Positions 1-7,953 of a DNA stretch of 34,113 nt are shown piece by piece. How positions within the stretch are numbered: the first letter of the stretch is position 1; the number at the start of each line of letters is the position of its first letter. The stretch lies in contig JBFEKH010000018.1 in NCBI GenBank assembly GCA_041552775.1, forward strand, positions 1 to 34,113, written 5' to 3'. The translations under genes were made by a program, and so were the position numbers. The stretch comes from Allopontixanthobacter sp041552775. Its GTDB lineage: Bacteria > Pseudomonadota > Alphaproteobacteria > Sphingomonadales > Sphingomonadaceae. Under the pieces are notes generated by a model, which was not told where the DNA came from, did not search any database, and saw only the letters and a list, made by a program, of their open reading frames with translations.

Positions 1-432
1 CATCGCCTGGCTCCGGCCGACGAGCGGCAGGCCCTCCCCGGGCTCCGCCGGATCGCCGCGCCGCGTTTCACGTATGCCGGTCGCCTGTTCTACAGCGCGA
101 ACCAGATCGTCGAGGTCGAAAGGCTTGGGAAAATATTCAAATGCGCCGGTATCGGTTGCCCGGATCGCCGTATCCAGAGTGTTCTGCGCCGACAGGATAA
201 TGATCGGCATATCAGGGTGACTGCCGCGCACTGCGCCCAGGCTTTCGATGCCGTCACCATCGGTCAGCATGACATCGGTCAGCATGGCATCGAAACGCTG
301 GACAGACAGATGCCGGTCCCGTCCCACGATGCTGTCGGAGGTGGTGACCGCAAATCCTTCATCCTCCAGCGCGGCAGTGACCACGGTGGCGATTGAATTA
401 TCGTCCTCCACTAGCAAGATATGTCCGCGCAT
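1..432 (-). CDS. ntrC: NtrC nitrogen regulator, N-terminal part (runs off the window)
   Basis: Response regulator of the NtrB/NtrC two-component system, which activates sigma-54 promoters of nitrogen-assimilation genes. Only the first 144 codons are inside the window; the AAA+ and Fis-type DNA-binding domains lie beyond the left edge. Translating the minus strand from the ATG at 432 gives a receiver domain: it opens with ILLVEDD (residues 5-11), has the phospho-acceptor Asp near residue 53 in a LTDVMLTD stretch, a Ser in IILSAQ, and the conserved Lys in FPKPFD. The last visible residues, LVGRSQAM, are the usual start of the sigma-54 interaction domain. It follows ntrB by 11 bases, so the two are surely co-transcribed. 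NtrX is a related alternative, but the context (dusB-ntrB upstream) favours NtrC. Confidence 0.9.
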   Translation of the reverse strand, partial: MRGHILLVEDDNSIATVVTAALEDEGFAVTTSDSIVGRDRHLSVQRFDAMLTDVMLTDGDGIESLGAVRGSHPDMPIIILSAQNTLDTAIRATDTGAFEYFPKPFDLDDLVRAVEQATGIRETRRGDPAEPGEGLPLVGRSQAM

Positions 433-443
433 CGATCCCACCC

Positions 444-1535
444 TTATTTCGCCACCGGCAGATTGATCCTGAAATGGGTCAGGCCTGCCTTGTCATCGCG
501 GCTGTAGGCAATGCGCCCGTCCATATCCGCCAGTAACTTCTTGACCAGCGCGAGGCCAAGACCTTGTCCGCCTTTTTTCGCGGTCACGAATGGTTCGAAC
601 ATCCGGTCGGCCAGAGCGGGATCAACCCCCGGCCCGTTATCGATCACGGTAATTTCGATAGGTACGCGGATCGATCGGCCCAGCCGGATTGCACTCATGG
701 CCAATCCGCTGACGAAGCGCGTCTTGACGTTGATCTCGCCGCTCTCCAGCCCCGAACACGCATCGCACGCGTTGGACAGCAAATTGATCATCACCTGTTC
801 CAATGCGTCCTGACTGGCCAGAACCGGCGGCAGGGACGGGTCGAATTCCTCGCCCAGGGTGACGTTGTCCGGCGCGCCAGCACGAACCGTTGCCAACGCA
901 TTGCGAATGGCCTCGTGCAGGTTGAATGGAGCCACGGGCTCGCGCGTGTTGCTGCCCAGTTTCTGCATCCGGTCAACCAGCCGCGCGATCCTGTCGACCT
1001 CGTCGGATATCATCGCCGCGAGAGGCCGGTCTTTCTCGTCCACCCTGCGGGCGAGCAATTGGCCGGCGCCGCGGATCGCCGCGAGGGGGTTCTTGATTTC
1101 ATGGGCCAGGACCGCAGGCGCGCCGACCATGTTTTCCTTCTCGCCATCTCCCGAGACATCATCCCGGCTGCCATCGGATAGCGACATCACTCTCCAGCCA
1201 GGGTGCGATGCCATTGGCGATACCGTCAGGTTAAAGCGTTTGCGCTCTCCGGCCACTATGGCGATTACCCCGCGCGCGACCAATTGTTGGTCTTCAATTT
1301 CCAGACGCTGCTGAATGCCGACATCGCCGAAATCGACCACGTCGGTGACCAGCATTCCTGTCAGGCGGTTGCTACTGCGTCCGAACAAGCTTTCCGCTGC
1401 AGGATTTGCCTCCGCAATACGCAGATCGCGGTCGAGTAGTAGCACGGCAAAAATCATCCCGGCCAACTGGGTTTGCGCTGGCGGACGCGGGCCCGGTTGA
1501 ACTGAACGCCCCACCTTCGCCGGCTCAGATGTCAT
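444..1535 (-). CDS. ntrB: NtrB nitrogen sensor histidine kinase
   Basis: Cytoplasmic histidine kinase that phosphorylates or dephosphorylates NtrC according to nitrogen status, normally through PII. It has 363 residues. An N-terminal PAS-like domain (about 25-120) is followed by the H-box AVLAHEIKNP with the phospho-acceptor at His145. The ATPase domain then shows the N-box (MINLLSNACDA), G1 box (VIDNGPGVDP), F-box (MFEPFVTAKK) and G2 box (GQGLGLALV). No membrane segment is visible, as expected for NtrB. Its start overlaps the dusB stop by 4 bases (ATGA), implying translational coupling, and ntrC follows 11 bases later. Confidence 0.93.
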   Translation of the reverse strand: MTSEPAKVGRSVQPGPRPPAQTQLAGMIFAVLLLDRDLRIAEANPAAESLFGRSSNRLTGMLVTDVVDFGDVGIQQRLEIEDQQLVARGVIAIVAGERKRFNLTVSPMASHPGWRVMSLSDGSRDDVSGDGEKENMVGAPAVLAHEIKNPLAAIRGAGQLLARRVDEKDRPLAAMISDEVDRIARLVDRMQKLGSNTREPVAPFNLHEAIRNALATVRAGAPDNVTLGEEFDPSLPPVLASQDALEQVMINLLSNACDACSGLESGEINVKTRFVSGLAMSAIRLGRSIRVPIEITVIDNGPGVDPALADRMFEPFVTAKKGGQGLGLALVKKLLADMDGRIAYSRDDKAGLTHFRINLPVAK

Positions 1536-2548
1536 GCTGCCAAGCGGTCCATGAAAGGGGTATAGAAGCGCTCAAGCTCGCCGATCACCTTGTCCGGATC
1601 GTCCACGAAATTCACCTGGTTGCGGAATTCGGCAGAGCCGTGCATTCCCTTGGTGTACCAACCCAGATGCTTGCGGGCAACTTTCACGCCGACTTCGTTA
1701 CCGTAATGTCCCAGCATCCCGCGATAATGCTCGATCAAGACCGAGAATTGTTCCTCGTAACCGGGGCTTGCCAATGCTTCGCCGGTGCGCAGCCAATGCA
1801 TGACCTGGCCCAGCAGCCACGGTTTGCCATAAGCGCCGCGACCAATCATCACGCCGTCTGCGCCGGATTGCTCAAGAGCCGCGGCAGTGTCCTCGACTCC
1901 GCAGATGTCGCCGTTGACGATAACCGGAATGGACACCGCATCTTTGACCTTGCGGATGAAACTCCAGTCAGCCGAGCCTTTGTACATCTGGTTGCGCGTG
2001 CGCCCGTGAACGGTGATCATCTTGACCCCGAGATCCTCGGCGATTTTCGCCAGTTCGGGTGCGTTCAGGCTGTCATGGTCCCAGCCCATCCGCATCTTGA
2101 CCGTTACCGGAACGGATACCGCCTTCACTGTAGCTTCCATCAGCTTGGTCGCGAGCGGGACTTCGCGCATCAGTGCCGATCCGGCGAGGCCATTGGTAAC
2201 CTTGCGCACCGGGCAGCCGAAATTGATGTCGATGATCGCTGCTCCGCGGTCCTCGTTGAGCTTGGCTGCCTCGCCCATCGAAACCGGATCGCAGCCAACC
2301 AACTGCATTGAAACCGGTTCTTCAACCTGGTCCCACGCTACCTTTTGCAGCGATTGGCGCGTTTCTCGGATCATCGCCTGGCTAGCGACCATTTCAGTTA
2401 CGTTCAGGCCAGAACCATAGCGCCGCACAAGAGTGCGAAACGGCAGATCGGTGACGCCCGTCATCGGCGCGAGCACGACCGGGCAATCGATCGCAATCGG
2501 ACCGATGTGGATCGGCTTGAGGGCCGGCGGCGGAGGAAGCATGGTCAT
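1532..2548 (-). CDS. dusB: tRNA-dihydrouridine synthase (DusB/NifR3 family)
   Basis: FMN-dependent enzyme that reduces uridines in tRNA to dihydrouridine. The product is 338 residues from the ATG at 2548; a second ATG two codons in (2542) is equally possible. The open frame extends much further upstream, but that extension lies across the divergent ispDF coding region and is of low complexity in meaning, so I reject it. Visible motifs: LAPMTGVTDLPFR (FMN phosphate region, 26-38), NVTEMV, and the catalytic Cys112 in NFGCPVRKV, followed by VKMRMGWD, TVHGRTR, NGDI and MIGRGA of the TIM-barrel FMN site. It leads the dusB-ntrB-ntrC operon, the classical nifR3-ntrB-ntrC arrangement of alphaproteobacteria. 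ispDF starts divergently 75 bases away. Confidence 0.92.
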   Translation of the reverse strand: MTMLPPPPALKPIHIGPIAIDCPVVLAPMTGVTDLPFRTLVRRYGSGLNVTEMVASQAMIRETRQSLQKVAWDQVEEPVSMQLVGCDPVSMGEAAKLNEDRGAAIIDINFGCPVRKVTNGLAGSALMREVPLATKLMEATVKAVSVPVTVKMRMGWDHDSLNAPELAKIAEDLGVKMITVHGRTRNQMYKGSADWSFIRKVKDAVSIPVIVNGDICGVEDTAAALEQSGADGVMIGRGAYGKPWLLGQVMHWLRTGEALASPGYEEQFSVLIEHYRGMLGHYGNEVGVKVARKHLGWYTKGMHGSAEFRNQVNFVDDPDKVIGELERFYTPFMDRLAA

Positions 2549-2623
2549 CTGCAATATGTGCCTAAAATTTGGGCAGCGCATAGTGCATTGCAGCATGGGG
2601 CGCAAGCCGCTAGCGCCGGTACG

Positions 2624-3787
2624 ATGACGCAGGTTCCCCACTCCAACACGCCGGAACGTAGCGGCTTTGCCGCGATCATCGTCGCCGCTGGCCAGGGACT
2701 GCGCGCCGGACAGCCATTGCCAAAGCAATTCTCGCTGTGGCGGGGCAAGCCAGTGCTGCGCCATTCGGCGGAGGCGCTGGCCGCCGGCGGGGCCCATCCG
2801 ATTATCGTTGCGATCCCTGAAGGTGCGGTTGAAATTGCCGAGGCGGCCCTTTCGGGCATTCCCGGCATTCGGGTGGTGACCGGGGGTAAGACCCGCCAAA
2901 TGTCCGTCGCAAACGCCTTGTTTGCTCTGGAGGCTACCGCGCCCGAATTCGTGCTGATCCACGACGCCGCGCGCCCTGTGCTGCCTGCCGCCGTGAAAGA
3001 TCGTTTGTTGGCTGCATTGGCTGATTTTCCAAGCGCGATCCCGGTTCTGCCTGTGGTGGACAGCCTGTCGGTCGATTCTTCGGGCAAGATGGCAGGATCG
3101 GCGGACCGTGACAGCCTGCGCCGTGTGCAAACCCCGCAGGCTTTTCGCTATGCCGACATCCTGGCCGCGCACCGCGCGTGGGACAGCGATCTACCCGCAG
3201 GGGATGATGCGCAGGTCGCGTTGGCTGCGGGCCTCGAAGTGGCGCATGTCCTAGGTGACGAAGCGCTCAGGAAATTGACTTTTGCGGAGGATTTCATGAC
3301 GGAGCTCCCCCCGGTACGAACTGGTATGGGGTATGACGTGCACAGGTTGGCAGCGGGCGAGGAATTGTGGCTTGGCGGCTTGTTGATTCCACATGACCGC
3401 GGACTGGCTGGGCATAGCGATGCCGATGTGGCCCTGCATGCGGTGGTCGATGCCTTGCTCGGGGCGATTGGCGAAGGGGATATCGGACAGCATTTTCCGC
3501 CCAGCGATCCGCAATGGAAAGGTGCAAGTTCGGCTCAATTCGTCGAACATGCCGCCGGTCTGGTGGCCAAGGCCGGATACAGGATTTCAAATGTGGATTT
3601 GACGATTATCTGCGAAGCGCCGAAGATTGGTCCGCACCGTGATGCCATGCGGATGAAACTAGCGGACCTGCTCGGCGTTGACACTAGTCAGGTGAGCGTG
3701 AAAGCAACAACCACCGAGCGGCTTGGCTTTGCTGGCCGCGAAGAGGGAATTGCGGCGCAAGCCATCGCCACTGTTCTGGTATTATAA
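2624..3787 (+). CDS. ispDF: Bifunctional IspD/IspF of the MEP isoprenoid pathway
   Basis: Fusion of 2-C-methyl-D-erythritol 4-phosphate cytidylyltransferase (IspD) and 2-C-methyl-D-erythritol 2,4-cyclodiphosphate synthase (IspF), steps 3 and 5 of the MEP route to isoprenoids. The product has 387 residues. The IspD half (about 15-230) shows the nucleotide-binding AAIIVAAGQGLRAG and PKQF, and IHDAARP. The IspF half (about 232-387) shows GYDVHRLAAGE, the zinc-binding GHSDADVALH, EGDIGQHFPP and the closing KATTTERLGFAGREEG. I chose the ATG at 2624 because the open frame upstream is the shadow of dusB and its promoter. Fusion of these two domains is normal in alphaproteobacteria, so it is not an assembly artefact. 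A small secreted protein gene follows after 15 bases. Confidence 0.95.
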   Translation: MTQVPHSNTPERSGFAAIIVAAGQGLRAGQPLPKQFSLWRGKPVLRHSAEALAAGGAHPIIVAIPEGAVEIAEAALSGIPGIRVVTGGKTRQMSVANALFALEATAPEFVLIHDAARPVLPAAVKDRLLAALADFPSAIPVLPVVDSLSVDSSGKMAGSADRDSLRRVQTPQAFRYADILAAHRAWDSDLPAGDDAQVALAAGLEVAHVLGDEALRKLTFAEDFMTELPPVRTGMGYDVHRLAAGEELWLGGLLIPHDRGLAGHSDADVALHAVVDALLGAIGEGDIGQHFPPSDPQWKGASSAQFVEHAAGLVAKAGYRISNVDLTIICEAPKIGPHRDAMRMKLADLLGVDTSQVSVKATTTERLGFAGREEGIAAQAIATVLVL

Positions 3788-3802
3788 TAGGACGCTAATA
3801 CG

Positions 3803-4351
3803 ATGAATTATTTAAAGATACTGGCCGGCACCGCAGCAGCATTGGCAATGGTTCAGGCTCAGGTCGCATTTGCGCAAGCGCCCAAATTGCCATGCGTGAA
3901 GCAAGCCGATCTGGCGGATGCGGTTGTCTATGCGATGCCTTCCGTGATCGGGGCGTTCCAGGCCAAGTGCGGCGCCACCCTGCCCGCAGACGGTTTCATG
4001 AAGAAGCAGGGCGCCCAATTGAGCGCCAATTACGCGGCCCGGCAGACTGCCTCATGGCCCGGCGCCCAGCGCTTGCTGGTCCAATTCACATCCAGCGGAG
4101 CGGAGCGCAGCCAGGACGGGATGGCGGATATGATCGCGAGCCTTCCTGGTGACGCATTGCGCCCGTTCGTAGATGCCTTGATCCAGCAGGAAGTATCCAA
4201 GAAAATTCCGCTCAAGGACTGCCGCAATATCGAGCGCGGAATTTCCTATCTTGCGCCCTTGCCGCCCGAAAACATGGGCGGCCTGGTCAGCTTCATCGTT
4301 AGAATGGCCGATGTAAAGAAGCCAAATCTCTGTGAAAATCCAGCACCATGA
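3803..4351 (+). CDS. Small exported protein of unknown function
   Basis: I do not recognise the family. The 182-residue product starts with a clear Sec signal peptide: positive residue at 5, hydrophobic core to about residue 20, and AFAQA (about 22-26) as signal peptidase I site. The mature part has four cysteines (PCVKQ, KCGAT, LKDCRN and NLCEN near the C-terminus), which would allow two disulfides in the periplasm. No lipobox, membrane anchor or catalytic motif is visible. It lies 15 bases after ispDF and its stop overlaps the pncC start by 4 bases (ATGA), so it is probably part of an ispDF-X-pncC operon. Its role cannot be inferred from these housekeeping neighbours. Confidence 0.75.
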   Translation: MNYLKILAGTAAALAMVQAQVAFAQAPKLPCVKQADLADAVVYAMPSVIGAFQAKCGATLPADGFMKKQGAQLSANYAARQTASWPGAQRLLVQFTSSGAERSQDGMADMIASLPGDALRPFVDALIQQEVSKKIPLKDCRNIERGISYLAPLPPENMGGLVSFIVRMADVKKPNLCENPAP

Positions 4352-4848
4352 CGCAGTCCCTTCTCCCCGGTGAAATCGAAGCACTGGCGCGGCGAGTGGT
4401 GGAAGAAAACATCGCTGCCGGACGCAAGGTTGCATTAGCCGAGAGCTGCACCGGCGGCCTGGTTGCAGCAGCCTTGACCGAAATCCCAGGGTCGTCGACC
4501 GTCCTCGACCGCGGTTTCGTGACCTATTCGAACGAATCGAAGATCGAGATGCTGGGGGTTTCGAGCGACATTATCGAGACTTTCGGTGCAGTTTCCATCG
4601 CCTGCGTCTGGGCCATGGCAAATGGCGCTCTGGAAAAAAGCCACGCCGATGTCGCGGTGGCGATCAGCGGCGTTGCCGGGCCTGATGGCGGTACGGATAA
4701 AAAGCCGGTCGGTACTGTCGTCTTCGCACGGGCGATCCGCAACAGTACCGGTGAGCCCGAGGGCGAACTCAAATTTTTCGACGTTGGCAGCCGCGCAGAG
4801 GTACGCCTTCAGGCGACGCTGTGCGCGCTGGAATTATTGCTGCCGTAA
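4348..4848 (+). CDS. pncC: Nicotinamide-nucleotide amidohydrolase PncC (CinA C-terminal domain)
   Basis: Stand-alone CinA C-terminal domain, 166 residues, the usual size for PncC. The family deamidates nicotinamide mononucleotide to nicotinic acid mononucleotide in the pyridine nucleotide salvage cycle. The hallmark AESCTGG holds the nucleophile Ser33; VTYSNESKIEMLGV, the AISGVAGPDGG loop and KPVGTVVFA are also typical. The N-terminal MoCF-like domain of full CinA is absent, as in E. coli PncC/YgaD. It is translationally coupled to the exported-protein gene upstream. Its 3' end overlaps the convergent ratA-like gene by 40 bases. Confidence 0.9.
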   Translation: MTQSLLPGEIEALARRVVEENIAAGRKVALAESCTGGLVAAALTEIPGSSTVLDRGFVTYSNESKIEMLGVSSDIIETFGAVSIACVWAMANGALEKSHADVAVAISGVAGPDGGTDKKPVGTVVFARAIRNSTGEPEGELKFFDVGSRAEVRLQATLCALELLLP

Positions 4849-5270
4849 AGCTGGCGCGCCCGTTCTTCGAATGCTGCGACCATCTTGCGGAAAGCACGGT
4901 CGAAATACTGGCCGGCCAGCGCCTCGAAGACCCGGTTCTTGAATGTGAAGTCGACTGAGAAATCGAGCTTGCACCCGCCGTCAGGCAGGGATTCGAAATG
5001 CCAGCGATTGTCGAGGTCCCGCAAAGGGCCATCGACATATTGAACATCGATCGCTTCGGGGCGCTGCTTTCTGACTTTCGAGGTAAAGCTTTCGCGCAGA
5101 TTCTTGAAGCCGACGACCATGTCGGCGGTCATTTCAGTCTCGCTGTCCGACCGGACCCTGGTGGCGACCACCCATGGCAGGAATTCGTTGTAGCGTGCGA
5201 CATCGGCAACCAGGTCGAACATCTGTTCACGGCTGTACGGCAGCACCCTGGTTTCACGGATACCTGGCAT
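4809..5270 (-). CDS. RatA/COQ10-like START-domain (SRPBCC) protein
   Basis: A 153-residue polyketide-cyclase/START-fold protein of the COQ10/RatA family. Typical features are the start PGIRETRVLPYSREQMFDLVADVARYNEFLPW, best read as the family's N-terminal strand-helix (residues 2-34), DMVVGFKNLRESFTSKV in the middle, and the C-terminal helix LAGQYFDRAFRKMVAAFEERA. Family members bind ubiquinone (yeast Coq10) or have been reported as ribosome-association toxin (E. coli RatA). In alphaproteobacteria I would lean to a respiratory quinone role. Its ATG shares one base with the lipA stop (TGATG), so it is coupled to lipA. The toxin label carried by database names should not be taken as demonstrated. 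Confidence 0.85.
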   Translation of the reverse strand: MPGIRETRVLPYSREQMFDLVADVARYNEFLPWVVATRVRSDSETEMTADMVVGFKNLRESFTSKVRKQRPEAIDVQYVDGPLRDLDNRWHFESLPDGGCKLDFSVDFTFKNRVFEALAGQYFDRAFRKMVAAFEERARQLYGSNNSSAHSVA

Positions 5271-6235
5271 CAGGCAGTCTGAGTCTTGGCCAGTTTCGCT
5301 TCGCGTGCGGCACGCATCTGGGCAAAGTCATCCCCTGCGTGATAGCTTGATCGGGTCAGCGGGCTGGATGCAACCTGCATGAACCCCTTGGCCCGGGCAA
5401 TCGCGCCAAATGCATCGAACGCCTTGGGGGTTACAAAGTCTTCTACCTTCGCGTGCTTCGGGGTTGGCTGGAGATATTGGCCCATCGTCATGAAATCAAT
5501 GTCGACGGTGCGCATATCATCCATAACCTGGTGGACTTCCAGCCGCTGTTCACCCAACCCCAGCATGATACCGGACTTGGTAAAGATCATCGGGTCATGG
5601 CTCTTCACTTCCTCCAGCAAGCGCAGCGAAGCGTAATAGCGCGCGCCCGGCCGGATCGTGGGATACAGCCGCGGTACTGTCTCTAGATTGTGATTATAAA
5701 CGTCCGGACCGGCTTCGCAGATTGCTTCCACCGCAGGACGCATCTTGCCGCGGAAATCAGGAGTCAGGATTTCGATAGTCGTATTGGGCGTTTCGCGCCG
5801 CAAGGCTTGAATGACCTTCACGAATTGCCCGGCACCGCCATCGGGCAGATCGTCCCGGTCGACGGAGGTGATGACGATATGTTGAAGCCCCAGCTTGGCC
5901 GCTGCCGCCGCAGTATGTTCCGGCTCAAGCGGATCGACGATCCGGGGCATGCCGGTCTTCACATTGCAGAACGCACAGGCGCGGGTGCAGACATCGCCCA
6001 GGATCATGACCGTGGCGTGTTTCTTGGTCCAGCATTCGCCGATATTCGGGCATGCGGCTTCTTCGCAAACAGTGTTGAGGTTGAGGTCCCGCATCAGCTT
6101 GCGGGTTTCGTGGTACCCCTTGCTGACCGGTGCCTTTACCCGGATCCAGTCGGGTTTTCGCGCGCGCACCTGACGCTCGTCAGTTGGCGGAGCTACATTG
6201 TTCGGGGCGCTGGCAATATCGTTCATGTGGGGCAT
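5270..6235 (-). CDS. lipA: Lipoyl synthase LipA
   Basis: Radical SAM enzyme that inserts two sulfurs into protein-bound octanoyl groups to make the lipoyl cofactor used by PDH, OGDH and glycine cleavage. The product has 321 residues (or 318 if the second ATG at 6226 is used). The auxiliary 4Fe-4S cluster ligands are Cys57, Cys62 and Cys68 (CEEAACPNIGEC) and the radical SAM cluster ligands Cys83, Cys87 and Cys90 (CTRACAFC). The C-terminal RSSYHAGD carries the conserved Ser that ligates the auxiliary cluster. The gene is coupled to the COQ10-like gene downstream. One client is encoded in this window: the lipoyl domain of PdhB. Confidence 0.97.
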   Translation of the reverse strand: MPHMNDIASAPNNVAPPTDERQVRARKPDWIRVKAPVSKGYHETRKLMRDLNLNTVCEEAACPNIGECWTKKHATVMILGDVCTRACAFCNVKTGMPRIVDPLEPEHTAAAAAKLGLQHIVITSVDRDDLPDGGAGQFVKVIQALRRETPNTTIEILTPDFRGKMRPAVEAICEAGPDVYNHNLETVPRLYPTIRPGARYYASLRLLEEVKSHDPMIFTKSGIMLGLGEQRLEVHQVMDDMRTVDIDFMTMGQYLQPTPKHAKVEDFVTPKAFDAFGAIARAKGFMQVASSPLTRSSYHAGDDFAQMRAAREAKLAKTQTA

Positions 6236-6463
6236 TTAGGCCCACCGAGGCCATGCCGCAAGACGCGCCGGAAAATTGGCGTAACTCTGGTCGCAGCCCG
6301 GCAGTGAACAGGATCACGATGGCGGGGAACCGTGTTGCAACCTGATTGCAGAAGTGTCTGAACGCGGCTAGCAGCGCGTGCACACGCATTATCATGGTCC
6401 CTTCCCTTACGTCGCCTCCGTCAAAGCCGGCTCTCGGGAAGCGATCCGGGATGGATTATTCAA

Positions 6464-7105
6464 ATGCCAGAATTTGCCAATTTGCTGGAAGGTTACCGCC
6501 GGTTCCGCGCAGAAGGATATCCCAAGCAGCGCGAGCGGTTCGATCATCTTGTCGAACAAGGGCAGTCACCCAAATTGTTGGTGATCGCCTGTTCCGATAG
6601 CCGGGTCGATCCGGCGCAGATTTTCGACGTCGATCCGGGCCAGATCTTCGTCGTGCGCAATGTCGCTGCGCTGGTCCCTCCGTTTGAGACTACGCCGGGC
6701 CTGCACGGTGTTTCGGCCGCGCTGGAATTTGCAGTCCAGGTCCTCAAAGTGCGCCAGATCGTGGTCATGGGCCACGGCATGTGCGGCGGTACCAAGGCTG
6801 CCTTGACCCAGGAGTTGCGCGGCGCTCCACCGGGGGAAGGCGGCTTTATTGCCAACTGGATCGGGTTGCTGGATGACGTGCGCGGCCCGGTTGCAGACAA
6901 ATTCGGTATCGAATCACGCGATGCAGAACGTGCGATGGAGCACGCTGCGGTACAAGTCAGCTTGAAGAATTTGCGCAGTTTTCCTTGCGTCAGGCAAAAG
7001 GAACGTGACGGCGAACTCAAATTGCACGGTACATTTTTCGCCATTTCGGAAGGCGTCCTGCACATTCTTGATGAAGCAACCGGCCAATTCGGTCCGGCAG
7101 ACTAA
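6464..7105 (+). CDS. Beta-class carbonic anhydrase
   Basis: Zinc enzyme interconverting CO2 and bicarbonate. It has 213 residues, normal for the bacterial beta class. Zinc ligands are visible as Cys43 (in IACSDSRVDP, with the Asp45/Arg47 dyad), His104 and Cys107 (GHGMCGG). Other family motifs are VVRNVAALVPP and LKVRQIVVMGHG. No signal peptide, so cytoplasmic. The 228 bases before it, up to lipA, carry the two divergent promoters but no feature that I can define. A NYN-domain gene follows 48 bases after the stop on the same strand. Confidence 0.93.
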   Translation: MPEFANLLEGYRRFRAEGYPKQRERFDHLVEQGQSPKLLVIACSDSRVDPAQIFDVDPGQIFVVRNVAALVPPFETTPGLHGVSAALEFAVQVLKVRQIVVMGHGMCGGTKAALTQELRGAPPGEGGFIANWIGLLDDVRGPVADKFGIESRDAERAMEHAAVQVSLKNLRSFPCVRQKERDGELKLHGTFFAISEGVLHILDEATGQFGPAD

Positions 7106-7153
7106 AGCAGTTTGCTGCTTGCGCGGCTTGATACTGGCTGTATCGCGTGTGCG

Positions 7154-7882
7154 ATGTCACACGAAACACTGCACAATATCGCCCTGTTGATCGACGCCGA
7201 CAATATCGATCCGGCGGGTATTGATCCCGTACTTACCGTCATGGCCGAATTGGGCCAGGTCAACATTCGCCGCGCCTACGGCAATTTTGCTAAGCAGGCG
7301 CTGGTCAATTGGGACAAGATCACCAACAAATTCGGCATCCGGCCGCAACAGCAATTCGACGTATCGAAGGGCAAGAACGCAACCGACATGGCGATGACGA
7401 TCGACGCGATCGACCTGCTCAACCAGGGCAAGGTCGATGGCTTCGGAATCATGACATCCGACAGCGATTTCACTCCATTGGTAACCCGGCTGCGGCAGGA
7501 TGGAATCATCGTCTACGGATTTGGCGGAGAGAAAACCCCGGAATCCTTCCGTTCCGTCTGCACGCGCTTTATCGAAATTGAAAAGCTGATTGCAGGCAAC
7601 GCAGCCGACAATGCCGGTCCCACATCTGACAGGCCGACAAAGGGTACCAGCGCTGTCGATGCCGAGTTGCTCGAACTGCTGGGAGAAGCCTGGCGAGCGG
7701 CAAAGCGGGATGATGAAGGTTTTGCCGCGATCAGCGAAGTAGGCAACATCGCCGGAAACCGTTCCAGTTTCGACGTCCGCAATTATGGTTACAAACGGTT
7801 GTCGGACATGTTCAAGGCGCTCGACAATTTCAAACTCGAACGGCGCGAGAACGGGCAATTTGTGGTCAAACGCCTGCGCTGA
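7154..7882 (+). CDS. NYN-domain putative RNase with C-terminal OST-HTH/LOTUS domain
   Basis: A 242-residue protein of the LabA/DUF88 type. The NYN (PIN-like nuclease) domain covers roughly residues 8-150 and shows the acidic residues expected to bind metal: LLIDADNID, KGKNATDMAMTIDA and IMTSDSDFTPLV, followed by YGFGGEKTPES. The last ~75 residues (ELLELLGEAW to QFVVKRLR) look like an OST-HTH/LOTUS domain, with the common NYGYKRLSDMFKAL core, which in other proteins binds RNA. The combination suggests an RNA-processing enzyme, but the substrate is unknown. I take the ATG at 7154 because the sequence before it (from 7112) is not family-like. A strong terminator follows 10 bases after the stop. 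Confidence 0.85.
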   Translation: MSHETLHNIALLIDADNIDPAGIDPVLTVMAELGQVNIRRAYGNFAKQALVNWDKITNKFGIRPQQQFDVSKGKNATDMAMTIDAIDLLNQGKVDGFGIMTSDSDFTPLVTRLRQDGIIVYGFGGEKTPESFRSVCTRFIEIEKLIAGNAADNAGPTSDRPTKGTSAVDAELLELLGEAWRAAKRDDEGFAAISEVGNIAGNRSSFDVRNYGYKRLSDMFKALDNFKLERRENGQFVVKRLR

Positions 7883-7892
7883 GGACAAAAGA

Positions 7893-7920
7893 AAGGGCGC
7901 GAACCGAAGCCCGCGCCCTT
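7893..7920. terminator. Shared bidirectional terminator between convergent genes
   Basis: A perfect 9-bp stem, AAGGGCGCG (7893-7901) with CGCGCCCTT (7912-7920), and a 10-base loop. On the plus strand it runs into CTTT, and on the minus strand into a run with TTTCTTT, so it can stop transcription from the NYN gene and from the convergent exported-protein gene (which ends at 7954). Confidence 0.75.
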
Positions 7921-7953
7921 CTTTGGTGAAAGCATTCCAGCTTACATCCTGTG

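Noticed and set aside
2549..3172. N-terminal extension of the dusB reading frame
   Set aside because: It lies on the opposite strand of ispDF and adds an Arg/Gln-rich stretch unlike Dus proteins; the family start fits the ATG at 2548.
2624..3787. ispD and ispF fused, possible assembly error
   Set aside because: This fusion is a normal form in alphaproteobacteria.
4809..5270. RatA as part of a toxin-antitoxin pair
   Set aside because: No antitoxin partner (RatB) beside it; coupling to lipA points to a COQ10-like housekeeping role.
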